A stretch of DNA of 64,000 bases from Sunxiuqinia sp963677175 (lineage in GTDB: Bacteria > Bacteroidota > Bacteroidia > Bacteroidales > Prolixibacteraceae), in assembly GCA_963677175.2 (NCBI GenBank), contig CAXXES010000001.1, positions 310,001 to 374,000 on the forward strand, read 5' to 3'. Position numbers and translations under genes: made by a program. The notes under the pieces were generated by a model. The model searched no databases. It was not told the origin of the DNA and saw nothing but the letters and a program-made list of their open reading frames with translations. Shown here piece by piece: positions 18,575 to 27,660 of the stretch (position 1 is the stretch's first letter; each line of letters starts with the position of its first letter).

Positions 18575-19918
18575 TTAACCGACAAACGCAAGCCGTTTTC
18601 CCCGCACTTCTTCTTTAATTTGACCACGATCGTAGGCCAGTTGCCCATTGACAAATGTTTTCGAAACCTGGTGACTAAATTCAGTTCCTTCAAATGGCGA
18701 CCAGCCACATTTATAAAAAATATTCTCCCGGCAAACCGTCCACTTTTTATTGGGATTCACCAACACCAGATCGGCATAGTAGCCTTGCCGAATATATCCA
18801 CGCCGGTCAATCCGGAACAAATCAGCCGGTGCGTGGCACATTTTTTCAACCAGCTTTTCAGCCGTCAGCTTTTCCTGCCTGACAAACTCCAGCATAGCGG
18901 TCAGCGAGTGCTGTACCAGCGGACCGCCGGAGGGCGCCAGAAAATAAGAATGCGACTTCTCGTCGAGCGTGTGGGGAGCGTGGTCGGTAGCAATCACATC
19001 AATCTTGTCGGTCAGTAACGCTTCCCAAAGAGCAGCCCGGTCAGCAGCCGACTTCACGGCCGGATTCCACTTGATGCGGGTTCCATAATTGATGTAATCT
19101 CTTTCTTCGAACCAAAGGTGATGAACACACACTTCGGCGGTAATTTTTTTGTCTTTCACCGGGCCCGCGTCAAAAAGCTGCATTTCATCGGCTGTTGAAA
19201 TGTGAAGCACGTGCAGGCGGGTATCAAACTTACGGGCCAACTCCACGGCCTTTGACGAAGATTTATAACAAGCTTCGGCGCTCCGGATTCGGGGATGGCG
19301 GGAAATGGGGACAATCTCGCCGTACTTCTGACGATAAATTTCGGTGTTTCTCCGAATAATTCCTTCGTCTTCGCAATGGGTAGCCACCAAAGTGGGTGCC
19401 TGCCTAAATATTTCGGACAAGGTTTTTTCATCGTCCACCAGCATGTTTCCGGTTGATGAGCCCATGAAAATTTTGATTCCGCACACCTTCGACGGATCGG
19501 TTTTCAGCACCTCATCGAGGTTGTCGTTAGTTGCCCCCATAAAAAACGAATAGTTGACAGCCGACACTTCGGCGGCACGGGTGTATTTCTTTTCCAGTTC
19601 GGTTTGGGTGGTTGCCTGCGGTTTGGTGTTGGGCATCTCCATGTATGAAGTCACCCCACCGGCCAGGGCTGCCCGCGACTCGGTATAAATATCGCCTTTA
19701 TGAGTTAGTCCCGGCTCCCGAAAATGAACCTGATCGTCAATAACGCCGGGGATCAACAATTTTCCGCTGCCATCAATGACCGTCGCTTCTTTCAGCATGG
19801 CTTCCGGAACCACTTCCTCCTTAAAAATGCGCTTGATGAACTCGCCTTCAATTAGCACACTTCCTTGAAACTGAATCCCCTCATTGATGATGGTAGCCTG
19901 GTGAATGATCGTCTTCAT
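18575..19918 (-). CDS. pyrC: Dihydroorotase
   Basis: Amidohydrolase that interconverts carbamoyl-aspartate and dihydroorotate in pyrimidine synthesis. From the ATG at 19918 (MKTIIHQ) it is 447 residues, a class I-type length. The N-terminal metal motif reads DDQVHFREPG, so the first His of the usual HxH is Gln here. Later ligands are present: THCEDEG, LHISTADE and the catalytic Asp in ATDHAPH. An upstream in-frame ATG would add 18 residues that do not look conserved. Other cyclic amidohydrolases share the fold, but the HFREPG and MPNT blocks are typical of dihydroorotase. Confidence 0.9.
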   Translation of the reverse strand: MKTIIHQATIINEGIQFQGSVLIEGEFIKRIFKEEVVPEAMLKEATVIDGSGKLLIPGVIDDQVHFREPGLTHKGDIYTESRAALAGGVTSYMEMPNTKPQATTQTELEKKYTRAAEVSAVNYSFFMGATNDNLDEVLKTDPSKVCGIKIFMGSSTGNMLVDDEKTLSEIFRQAPTLVATHCEDEGIIRRNTEIYRQKYGEIVPISRHPRIRSAEACYKSSSKAVELARKFDTRLHVLHISTADEMQLFDAGPVKDKKITAEVCVHHLWFEERDYINYGTRIKWNPAVKSAADRAALWEALLTDKIDVIATDHAPHTLDEKSHSYFLAPSGGPLVQHSLTAMLEFVRQEKLTAEKLVEKMCHAPADLFRIDRRGYIRQGYYADLVLVNPNKKWTVCRENIFYKCGWSPFEGTEFSHQVSKTFVNGQLAYDRGQIKEEVRGKRLAFVG

Positions 19919-20105
19919 AATGTTAGGTTTATTAAGCTTATAATTGTCTTTCGAGCCTTGAATGGTTTGCAATAAATTTAAGCCGAAGCCTTCGACCTTA
20001 AATTACGAATCTAAAACTGAAAAGGCTACACCGCCGCGCTCCTTGTATTTTCATATAAATCGATTACCCAAGATAATTGTTCATTGCAATCTCAGTCAAT
20101 TCGTT

Positions 20106-20855
20106 CTATCCCCGTCCTTGAGATGAATAAGCCGGGTATTTTTTAAACCAACTACGGATTTTCATTTTCAGAATTCCCCATAAAGCCTCGTTGAAAATAC
20201 CGCCGCTCATTTTCGATGTGCCTTCCTGCCGCTCGGTAAAAATAATGGGAACCTCCACCAGCTTAAACCCATGTTTCCAGGCCGTGAATTTCATTTCAAT
20301 CTGAAACCCGTAACCTTTCAGCCGGATATCATCCAGATCGATGGTTTCCAACACTCTTCGGGCATAACACTTAAAACCCGCTGTCGTGTCCATGATTTTC
20401 ATGCCGGTGACCAGCCGGACATATACCGATGCAAAATACGACATCAGCACCCGCCCCAGCGGCCAGTTGATGACGTTGATGCCGGATATATAGCGCGAAC
20501 CAATCGCCATATCGGCGCCACCCGCGGTACAGGCCCGATACAAATTCTCGAGATCTTTGGGCGGATGGGAGAAATCACAATCCATTTCAAAAATGAAATC
20601 GTAACCCTTTTCCAAAGCCCAGTTAAAGCCGGTAAGGTAAGCCGTTCCCAACCCCAGTTTTCCTTTGCGTTCAATCATGTGCAGACGTTCGGGGTATTCG
20701 AATTGAAGGCGTTTCACAATTCCGGCTGTTCCATCGGGCGAGCCGTCCTCAATAATCAAAATCTGAAAAGGCGTTTGAAGGGCAAACACCGTGCGGATCA
20801 TTTCCTCAACATTCTCCTTTTCATTGTATGTTGGTATAATTACCAGGTTATTCAT
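20106..20855 (-). CDS. Polyprenol-phosphate mannosyltransferase-like GT2 (DPM1 type)
   Basis: A 249-residue GT2 glycosyltransferase beginning MNNLVIIPTYNE. Motifs are IPTYNEKENV (nucleotide-binding start), EDGSPDGTA, and EMDCDFSHPP with the metal-binding Asp-x-Asp-type acidic centre. A C-terminal region resembles dolichyl-phosphate mannose synthases but lacks transmembrane helices, so it is the soluble or peripheral DPM1 form. It would transfer mannose or a similar sugar from a nucleotide donor to a polyprenyl phosphate at the inner membrane. A longer open frame upstream (to 21260) runs through repeat-rich spacer and is not credible as coding. pyrC lies 187 bases downstream on the same strand. 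Confidence 0.9.
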   Translation of the reverse strand: MNNLVIIPTYNEKENVEEMIRTVFALQTPFQILIIEDGSPDGTAGIVKRLQFEYPERLHMIERKGKLGLGTAYLTGFNWALEKGYDFIFEMDCDFSHPPKDLENLYRACTAGGADMAIGSRYISGINVINWPLGRVLMSYFASVYVRLVTGMKIMDTTAGFKCYARRVLETIDLDDIRLKGYGFQIEMKFTAWKHGFKLVEVPIIFTERQEGTSKMSGGIFNEALWGILKMKIRSWFKKYPAYSSQGRG

Positions 20856-21284
20856 GTATTGAATCAAGATTAGTTGCTCTGCGAAAATAAGTATTTTAAG
20901 CCAGTTTGAGTTCATTTTTTCAGAATGAAGGAAATTTGAGCCCTGATTCGCAGCCGGAGGGTGTACCGCCTGGTGATTGACGACCATTCTGATTTTAGCC
21001 ACGAATGCACGAATGAGGATGGTTAGAGAACCCGGTAGTTGTACGAACCAGCGCGCAGCAGCAGCGTCATTCCGAACTTGATTCGGAATCTGCCAGCGGG
21101 TAGCACCTGGACAGGCAGGGTAAGTTACGTCGAAGACGTATCCCTTTTTGTGTTTTTCGTGTTTTTCGTTGTCATTAAATCCGGGTTGATTTGTGAAATT
21201 ATTGCTGAAAGAGAATTTTGTCGTACACCCCCAGCCGGATTTCCGCTCCATTTCGGTCATTTTCCCTATTTTTATCCGAAAAAA
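20856..21284. other. Gene-free divergent spacer with dispersed repeats
   Basis: This 429-base stretch contains word-like dispersed repeats: CCACGAATGCACGAAT near 21000, an ATTCCGAA/TTCGGAAT inverted repeat at 21069-21089, and GTGTTTTTCGTGTTTTTCG near 21150. A TATTTTTA element at 21267-21274 may be the promoter of the GNAT gene. No coding signal was recognised. Confidence 0.5.
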
Positions 21285-21752
21285 ATGACTTACACATTTG
21301 TCCCAGTTGATCTGTCAACCCCGATCCACCGCCATGAATTGATCCGCTTGCTCGACGCCTACATGCAAGATGAGATGGGCAATGGTGCCCCAATGCCCAA
21401 AGAGCTGGCCCCCAAAATTCTGGAAGGCCTACGAAATTACACAGGCTACCTGGGCTTTTTCGCAGTGGTTGACGGACAATTTGCTGCCTTGGCTAACTGC
21501 AACAAAAACTTCTCAACCTTCCGGGCCAAACCGCTGATCAACATTCACGACTTTGTGGTTCACCCCGACTTTCGTGGCAAAGGAGTGGGCCGGTTCCTAC
21601 TCGATGCCCTGGCCACGTTGGCCAAAGAACAGGGCTATTGCCGCATCAACCTCGAAGTGAGGCACGACAATATAAACGCGCAGAAACTTTACCGCAAAGC
21701 CGGCTACGACGAATGCCACGAACCCATGTATTTTTGGGAAAAGTTGCTTTAA
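21285..21752 (+). CDS. GNAT-family N-acetyltransferase
   Basis: A 155-residue single-domain acetyltransferase starting MTYTFVPVDL. The acetyl-CoA pyrophosphate loop is visible as FRGKGVGRFLLDALA (about residues 98-112), followed by the LEVRHDNINAQKLYRKAGY segment (given in parts as LEVRHDNINAQK and LYRKAGY) that closes the GNAT fold. An upstream open extension of 82 codons lies in repeat-rich spacer and is rejected as coding. The acceptor substrate is unknown. It stands alone between a divergent glycosyltransferase and a repeat-rich gap. Confidence 0.88.
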   Translation: MTYTFVPVDLSTPIHRHELIRLLDAYMQDEMGNGAPMPKELAPKILEGLRNYTGYLGFFAVVDGQFAALANCNKNFSTFRAKPLINIHDFVVHPDFRGKGVGRFLLDALATLAKEQGYCRINLEVRHDNINAQKLYRKAGYDECHEPMYFWEKLL

Positions 21753-21901
21753 AGGGTTGGCAAGGCTTGCGGTCAAGGCAAAGACAGACGGCGGTTTCAA
21801 ATCGCAAATTCCAAGAGTTCAAACAAAGGAGTTAAGTTCCTATTTAATGACGAGTTATCCAGTGACCAATAACCAATTCACCCATTTCCGCGCGGAAAAG
21901 T

Positions 21902-22120
21902 AAAACTTGACCCGTTTTTTCTCTTCTCTCACCGGGAAATGAAAAACCTGATGGTTTTTTTTCTTCTCTCAGCCGGCGACAAGAAACCTGACGATTCTTT
22001 TTTCTTCTCTCACCAGGAAATGGAAAACCTGACGATTCTTTTTTCTTGCCTCACCAGGAAATGGAAAACCTGACCGTTTTTTTTCTTGCCTCACCAGGAA
22101 ATGAGAAGCCTGACCGTCAG
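21902..22120 (+). repeat. 41-bp tandem repeat, about five copies
   Basis: Units begin at 21902, 21943, 21983, 22024 and 22065 (spacing 40-41 bases), with a partial sixth from 22105. Each unit has the form AAAACCTGAC, then a T-rich TTTTTTCTTCTC tract, then TCACCAGGAAATG. Copies differ at several bases, more so on the left. No spacers separate the units, so it is not CRISPR. The surrounding 21753-22306 holds no recognisable gene. Confidence 0.85.
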
Positions 22121-22253
22121 AAAATCCATTTCCGGGCGGCGACAAACTCCCAAACGCCCGGATACCAGCTGGCTGAGCGGATGACTACTTATTATCCGGT
22201 CAGTCATTCACCACCCGGCAAAACCACCTGGCCTGCCAACATCGCTTCCAATA

Positions 22254-22286
22254 AAAAATCCGGCCTAATGACGAAGCCGGATTTTT
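22254..22286. terminator. Bidirectional hairpin terminator
   Basis: AAAAATCCGGC (22254-22264) and GCCGGATTTTT (22276-22286) form an 11-bp perfect stem with an 11-base loop and A/T tracts on both sides. On the minus strand it directly follows the end of the LVIVD lipoprotein gene. Confidence 0.8.
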
Positions 22287-22306
22287 AAAACTGAATTAAC
22301 TGGATC

Positions 22307-23608
22307 TTAATTACCTGGCTCTGAAATGGGAATTGTCGAAAGCAAGGTAATATTTTGAAGGTCGGCGTAATCGTAGAGGTAAAAGCCTCCATCGCCAATC
22401 ATAAACAAATAGTTATTGAGCGGAATGACATCATACGCGTTAATATCGGGGAATTCCGCCAGTTTATTGGATGAAATCTGCAAAGGATCGGAGGCATCAA
22501 AAACTTTAAGCCCCGCGTCGCCATCACAAATAAAGAGCACGTCGCCATCAATACCCAGCCCATGTGGGTTGGCCATTGGATACTCCGCAATCACATTCAT
22601 CTGGCTATAATCATCATTCATCCGGATCACATCCAGCCGGTTCACCGAACGACCGCACGCCCCTCCATCGTGCAGGGTTACGTAGGCCAAATCGTCCTGA
22701 ACCACAACCGGATCGCAGCTTGTAATGTGGTTATAGCTGTTAATATAAGTTGGACTCCGACCGATTTCGAGGCTGTAAACCAGCATGCCGGTAGTAGTGC
22801 CAAAAAACAGGTGATCATGATAGATGAACATGGTCTCCACATTCCAGCCAATATTTTTAGAATCGAGTTCAACAGGATTTTCAAGATCATTAATTTTGAA
22901 GGTGTATAAATTGGATCTGTCCACCGTATACAGGAAATCCTCGTACAAGCCAAAGCGGGCCATAGAGCCGCCCACCCCAAAGGTGGAACCACTGCCACCT
23001 CCTACTCCACCGGCTTTACTTGACGAATAGGCTCCATCGAGCGCCATATTCTCTGCAAAACTGCGGGCATAATAAATGGGGTAATGGTATTGTTTGATCT
23101 CCTGCTTCACCTCCTCAATCTTCCAATCAACGACCACGCCTTTGTCTTCATCAATTTCTCCCAAACGGTATTTAGTATCATATTCCGGAACGGTGTAGGG
23201 AAAAATGTCCTCCACACGTCCTACTTCCTCAATGTTTTCCAAGTCCGATACATTGATAGCCACCAAGTCAACATAGCTGTCGGCATACAACACATCTTCC
23301 TTAATGGCGATATCCACATTCCCGGGAATAGCAATAAAGCCCACTTTTTCGGGACTGGCCGGATTACTCACATCCAGCACATGCACGCCTTCCATAATTT
23401 CGTTGATAAACATATAGTTATCTTTGAAATAGATTTTCCCGGGCTTTTCAATTTCGCGGGTGGGCTCGATTTTAATGGCCGACCGAAGATCCTCGTAAGT
23501 CATGTAAACCGGTGCGTTGCCCATAAAAGTCTCGTACAGTTTATCCTCGCAGCCCGAAAGCAGCGTTAGCACAAAGATCAGGCTGATATAAATTGCTTTT
23601 GTATTCAT
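22307..23608 (-). CDS. LVIVD-repeat lipoprotein
   Basis: A 433-residue exported lipoprotein (signal peptide ending LSGC, Cys19). The body is made of repeating units with the LVIVD pattern, for example GVHVLDVSNPASPEKVG, DLVAINVSDLENIEEVG and GLKVFDASDPLQIS, which fold as beta-propeller blades. A Gly/Ser-rich insert (GGVGGGSGSTFGVGGS) lies near residues 200-215. The protein is probably displayed in the periplasm or on the cell surface. No enzymatic motif is visible. It follows the beta-barrel gene by 14 bases, so the two are likely co-transcribed. Confidence 0.88.
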   Translation of the reverse strand: MNTKAIYISLIFVLTLLSGCEDKLYETFMGNAPVYMTYEDLRSAIKIEPTREIEKPGKIYFKDNYMFINEIMEGVHVLDVSNPASPEKVGFIAIPGNVDIAIKEDVLYADSYVDLVAINVSDLENIEEVGRVEDIFPYTVPEYDTKYRLGEIDEDKGVVVDWKIEEVKQEIKQYHYPIYYARSFAENMALDGAYSSSKAGGVGGGSGSTFGVGGSMARFGLYEDFLYTVDRSNLYTFKINDLENPVELDSKNIGWNVETMFIYHDHLFFGTTTGMLVYSLEIGRSPTYINSYNHITSCDPVVVQDDLAYVTLHDGGACGRSVNRLDVIRMNDDYSQMNVIAEYPMANPHGLGIDGDVLFICDGDAGLKVFDASDPLQISSNKLAEFPDINAYDVIPLNNYLFMIGDGGFYLYDYADLQNITLLSTIPISEPGN

Positions 23609-23622
23609 CGTGTTCGTGTTTT

Positions 23623-24378
23623 TTAGTTGAAAAGAATTCCCAGGCGAATGGACAAGCGGTTGTATTCGCGATCCAGTTGATAATGGTTGTCGCCTTTAAA
23701 ATTGACCTCGTGGTAACGGTATCCAAACGCGAGCATCAAACCCAGGTTCGGGTTTAGCTGACTCACAAATCCAAAGGATGGATTGACCATTAAACCGCCT
23801 TTGCTTTCGAGCGGCACCGGATTGTAATAATACGACGAAGACCACGGCATGTAATCGTAATAAACGCCACCTCCAGAGTAAACCTCGTCATCCAGCGGGA
23901 TCATGTAGCCGCCCTGTAGCCCGATAAAAGGCGTAAAGCGCGACTCGCGGAAATGAAATTCCAGGTTGCCAAAAACGGGTAAATAGGATTCGTCGAGAAA
24001 ATCGATGCCGGCACCAACGCCCAAATACCACTTGGGAAGGATACGATAGTTGAACGAGGCGTCGAACGAAAATGGGGTAGGTTTGGAATTGTTCGAGCTG
24101 CCGGCCAATATCCCAACAGACGCTTTCAGAAAATAAGGTGCGCTTTCATTTTCAAACGTGCCAGGCATTTGCTTGGATGTAATGGAATCAATCTCTGAAT
24201 AATTAAAAACCCAAAGGTTCTTTCCGGAACGCACAACCACCTTGTCATCGTCGACTGGGGTTTGCTGTCCTTTTAGTACCGTACCATTTTTCAGGTAAAT
24301 GACTTCATTCTTATTTCGCTGTGCAAAGCTGCTGCTGAAAACGAAAAGGAATACCAGGAGGTAGAGTGTTTTCTTCAT
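23623..24378 (-). CDS. Small outer-membrane beta-barrel protein, unknown function
   Basis: About 251 residues from MKKTLYLLVF (an in-frame ATG four codons earlier, at 24390, is possible). It has a signal peptide ending SSSFAQ. A short N-terminal domain (about 22-70) reads IYLKNGTVLKGQ, resembling the small beta domain seen before many Bacteroidota barrels. From about 80 onward come alternating amphipathic strands with aromatic girdles and a final strand ending RLGILFN, the terminal-aromatic pattern of outer-membrane barrels. It probably partners the downstream LVIVD lipoprotein. Confidence 0.75.
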   Translation of the reverse strand: MKKTLYLLVFLFVFSSSFAQRNKNEVIYLKNGTVLKGQQTPVDDDKVVVRSGKNLWVFNYSEIDSITSKQMPGTFENESAPYFLKASVGILAGSSNNSKPTPFSFDASFNYRILPKWYLGVGAGIDFLDESYLPVFGNLEFHFRESRFTPFIGLQGGYMIPLDDEVYSGGGVYYDYMPWSSSYYYNPVPLESKGGLMVNPSFGFVSQLNPNLGLMLAFGYRYHEVNFKGDNHYQLDREYNRLSIRLGILFN

Positions 24379-24450
24379 AGTAATTTTCATTTAAGGTCGG
24401 TTACAGAAAGTTGATGCGCAAACTAAAAAAGGGTTGCGTGAGAAGGCATA

Positions 24451-24478
24451 AAAAAAGCCTGCCGTTGGGGGCAAGCTT
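24451..24478 (-). terminator. Rho-independent terminator after the nitrilase-GNAT gene
   Basis: Read on the minus strand: AAGCTTGCC, a short loop, GGCAGGCTT and then TTTTTT. The 9-bp stem has one wobble pair. It lies about 20 bases past the stop of the 24501 gene. Confidence 0.7.
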
Positions 24479-24500
24479 CTTCAATTTCTCAACAAACAAT

Positions 24501-26030
24501 CTATTTTCGTTTCACCTCATAAATATCATTCCGACGGTCTTTCAGGTTGCGAACGCTGCCAAACTGGTTCAGTTCGCGCAGCAAGTCAATATCCACATCC
24601 GCAATCAGGATCATCTCCGTATTAGGTGTCGCTTCGGCTTTAATTCCATTCATGGGAAAAGAAAAATCACAAGGCGTAAAAACCATCGACTGCGCATACT
24701 GAATATCCATGTTGTGCACTTTGGGCAGGTTGCCAACGCCCCCCGCAATCGCTACGTAACATTCGTTTTCAATGGCACGGGCCATGGCGCAATTGCGTAC
24801 GCGCGAATAACCATTCTGAGTATCCGTCAGAAACGGTACAAACAAAATATCGACACCCTGGTCGGCCAGGATACGACCCAACTCGGGGAATTCCACGTCG
24901 TAACAAATCAGCACGCCAATCTTTCCGCAGTCGGTATCAATCGCTTTCAGTTCCGAGCCACCTTGCATGCCCCAAACTTTAGCCTCGTCGGGGGTAACAT
25001 GAAGTTTTTCAAACCGGTCGATCGAACCGTCGCGCTTACACACGTAGCCGGCATTATACAAGCGGTCGTTCTTTATTTCGGGCATGCTGCCGGTAATGAT
25101 GTTGATGTTGTAAGAAATGGCCATTTCCGAAAAGCGTCGGATAATTTCATCGGTATGCTTAGCCAGTTCGCGAATCGCCTCGGGCTCGCTCATGTGGTTG
25201 TTGTCAGCCATGAGCGGCGCCATAAAAAACTCGGGAAATAAGGCGAAATCGGAACGATAACCTGAAACCGCATCGAGAAAATACTCCGCCTGATTCATCA
25301 CATCATCCAGGTTTTTATAGAGCCGCATTTGCCATTGAATCAGGCCGAGCCGGACAATTTTTTTGATTGTTGATGGCTGCCTGGTTTCTTTTTCGTAGTA
25401 TATATTATCCCACTTCAACAACACAGCGTAATCCTTTGAAGCGTCGTCACCTTCGAGGTAATTCTTCAAAATTTTAGAAGGATAAAAGTCATTCGATATC
25501 TGAAAATTGAATACCGGATCGTGAATCTCTTTCAATCGAACTTTGGCAATGTACTCTTTTGGCGTCATCTGATCGGCATACTTATGGTAGTTTGGGATTC
25601 GCCCGCCAAAAGCAACGCCTTTCAAATTGAGCCGTTCACAAAGTTCTTTCCGGTAATCGTACAGTCGGCGGCCAAGGCGCAGTCCACGATATTCAGGTCG
25701 GATAAAAATTTCAATACCATACAGCAGATCGCCATCAGTGTTATGCGTATTAAAGGCCAGGTTGCCGGTAATTTTTTTGTAGGTATGTTGATTCTCAAAC
25801 TTGGCTGAATCGACAATGATTGAAAAAGCACAACCCGCAATTTGCCCGTTCACCTTAACCACCACCTGCCCTTCGGGAAAAAGGTTGATCAAGGTTTTCA
25901 GATGCGGCCTAAGCCAATACGAATCTGGCATTTCGGGATACGACTCAATCAATGCTTCTTTTAACTCCTGGTAATCCTTTATCTGTAGAAAACTCAGCTC
26001 AATGTTCTCAATCTCATTGGTATTTATCAT
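24501..26030 (-). CDS. GNAT domain fused to carbon-nitrogen hydrolase (nitrilase superfamily)
   Basis: A 509-residue two-domain protein. Residues about 10-215 form a GNAT domain (acetyl-CoA loop region YRGLRLGRRLYDYR). Residues about 225-505 form a nitrilase-type hydrolase with the full triad: Glu in LFPEFFMAPL, Lys in KLHVTPDEAK and Cys in VLICYDVEFPELGR. This architecture is a known Bacteroidota fusion without firm function. It presumably hydrolyses an amide and acetylates a related amine, in the cytoplasm. ATG at 26030 is preferred over a TTG two codons earlier. The gene stands alone. Confidence 0.9.
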   Translation of the reverse strand: MINTNEIENIELSFLQIKDYQELKEALIESYPEMPDSYWLRPHLKTLINLFPEGQVVVKVNGQIAGCAFSIIVDSAKFENQHTYKKITGNLAFNTHNTDGDLLYGIEIFIRPEYRGLRLGRRLYDYRKELCERLNLKGVAFGGRIPNYHKYADQMTPKEYIAKVRLKEIHDPVFNFQISNDFYPSKILKNYLEGDDASKDYAVLLKWDNIYYEKETRQPSTIKKIVRLGLIQWQMRLYKNLDDVMNQAEYFLDAVSGYRSDFALFPEFFMAPLMADNNHMSEPEAIRELAKHTDEIIRRFSEMAISYNINIITGSMPEIKNDRLYNAGYVCKRDGSIDRFEKLHVTPDEAKVWGMQGGSELKAIDTDCGKIGVLICYDVEFPELGRILADQGVDILFVPFLTDTQNGYSRVRNCAMARAIENECYVAIAGGVGNLPKVHNMDIQYAQSMVFTPCDFSFPMNGIKAEATPNTEMILIADVDIDLLRELNQFGSVRNLKDRRNDIYEVKRK

Positions 26031-26166
26031 GGTCAAAATGGTTACCGGTATTATAACAGTTTATTGCCGGCCAAAGTTAAGGCCTGAATCCTGAAAATAA
26101 AAACGCAGACTCAATATCCAACCAGATTTAGAATGACAAGCGCACTATTCTGAAATAAGCATGCTC

Positions 26167-27660
26167 CTAAAACTCATAGCTCAAGCCGGTATAAACACCA
26201 ATGGTATAGGGTTTGAAATTCACGCTTGAGTTGCTGTTCAGCGAGCCCAGGAAATACTTCAACTGAGGCTCCACGCGCAAGCTAATCTTATCTGAAATGC
26301 TGTAGCCTATTCCAAATCCAAAGCTGGTACTGTAATTTACGGCGTTCATGTCGCGTGTTTCGCCAATGCGCTCGTTGCCATACTCGCTGTTAGCATAGGC
26401 ATTGTTGCCAACCAAAATACTGGTGTTCAAGCCGCCAAGCAATTGCAAATCGAAGGTAGCATCAATTAACTGGTAGCGTAGGATCAGCGGAATTTCGATA
26501 TATTCAAAATTTTGTTCAAACTCAGTTTGAGTCAGCAAGATCTCATCACCAGCAGCCAACGATTCAAACCCATTACTCAGCCTGGCATTGGTTGGAAGCT
26601 GGTCGATTGCCACCACGCCGGCAGCTGTATTCAGCAACACTTCGCCCGATTTAACCGCAACCGCTGTATTGAAATAAGCGGATTCGCTCCGCAACGGTTC
26701 ACCACTTACAACATCGGAGGAAAGCCCTTCCGGTTGAAAAGGCTGATTGGACGATGTTTGTCCCAGCTTGCTGTAGTAAACACCACTTTGAACACTCCAG
26801 CGCTTTTGGGTTTTGTACTCAACAGAAATTCCGCCGCCCAACTGTAGTTTCTCTTTTGAATCGGGGATGGCCATGCTGCTGGCATACTCCTGGTTTTGGG
26901 AGCTTTGACTAACCGATACGCCCGGCGTGAGCATGGCTCCCAACTGCCAGCCTGCCGGCTGTTTATCCATCCTGTTAGCAGCCAACAGGCGGGCATTTTC
27001 TTCCATTTGCTTTTGCTCAAGCATGTCTAGCTGACTTGTAGTCTCCCGCTGCTTTCTGCGTAGATCAGCCAGTTGTGTCTGTTCCTTAAAGGAATCATCC
27101 AACTCTAAATTAAGCAAACGCAGCAATTGTAACCGTATGGGTTCCTGCTTCCTGTTTTCTGAAGAGTCAGGCTCCAATTGGCCCTCATGGCTTGAGGCAT
27201 CTGCATTTGCCGTAAATTGAAATTCGATGGTATTGTCGCTATTGCTCTCTATGGGGTCAGGTTTTTCTGTTGCTGGTTTTTCACGGCCGCTTTCATCAAA
27301 AACCGGTTCTACTGGCTGTTGAACTGAGCTGTTCTCACGCGTTGTGGGTGTTTTTTCGTTCGTATTAATTGTGGAATCCGACAATTTAGGCTCACTGGTT
27401 TTCTCTTCCGATTGTACCAGATGATCGGTCAATACGGGAGCCACCTCCCCGGGTTGTTGCTGCAACTGCCATCCGAGCAAAAAGGCCAGCAATACAGCAG
27501 CCGCGACTCCAGCTCCTTTCAAATAGAAGTAGACCGCGCGCCGCTTCTTTCTCTGCTGTTGTTCCTGAATCCGGCTCCACACATAGGCAGGCGGCTCTTG
27601 TTCAAAATCATTCAATTTCGAACGGAACAAATCATCCAATTGGTTATTATCCTTTATCAT
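26167..27660 (-). CDS. Membrane-anchored anti-sigma-like protein with C-terminal beta-barrel domain
   Basis: A 497-residue protein with an unusual layout. Residues 1-42 are charged and cytoplasmic, of the short anti-sigma type (LDDLFRSKLNDFEQEPP). A single transmembrane helix spans about 48-66. A long Pro/Ser/Glu-rich periplasmic linker covers about 70-225. From about 240 the sequence resembles an eight-stranded outer-membrane beta-barrel, with amphipathic strands and a terminal YTGLSYEF. Its ATG overlaps the stop of the ECF sigma gene (ATGA), so the pair is translationally coupled. The anti-sigma role is inferred from position and the N-terminus. Confidence 0.75.
   Translation of the reverse strand: MIKDNNQLDDLFRSKLNDFEQEPPAYVWSRIQEQQQRKKRRAVYFYLKGAGVAAAVLLAFLLGWQLQQQPGEVAPVLTDHLVQSEEKTSEPKLSDSTINTNEKTPTTRENSSVQQPVEPVFDESGREKPATEKPDPIESNSDNTIEFQFTANADASSHEGQLEPDSSENRKQEPIRLQLLRLLNLELDDSFKEQTQLADLRRKQRETTSQLDMLEQKQMEENARLLAANRMDKQPAGWQLGAMLTPGVSVSQSSQNQEYASSMAIPDSKEKLQLGGGISVEYKTQKRWSVQSGVYYSKLGQTSSNQPFQPEGLSSDVVSGEPLRSESAYFNTAVAVKSGEVLLNTAAGVVAIDQLPTNARLSNGFESLAAGDEILLTQTEFEQNFEYIEIPLILRYQLIDATFDLQLLGGLNTSILVGNNAYANSEYGNERIGETRDMNAVNYSTSFGFGIGYSISDKISLRVEPQLKYFLGSLNSNSSVNFKPYTIGVYTGLSYEF

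Noticed and set aside
20856..21260. Long N-terminal extension of the GT2 glycosyltransferase
   Set aside because: The region contains dispersed repeats and lacks any domain, and the GT2 fold starts cleanly at MNNLVIIPTYNE.
21902..22120. Tandem array considered as a CRISPR
   Set aside because: Units abut directly without unique spacers, drift in sequence, and no cas gene is near. The same reasoning excludes 56762-56981.
24411..25241. Plus-strand open frame of 276 codons
   Set aside because: It is antisense to the well-supported nitrilase/GNAT gene and has no family features.
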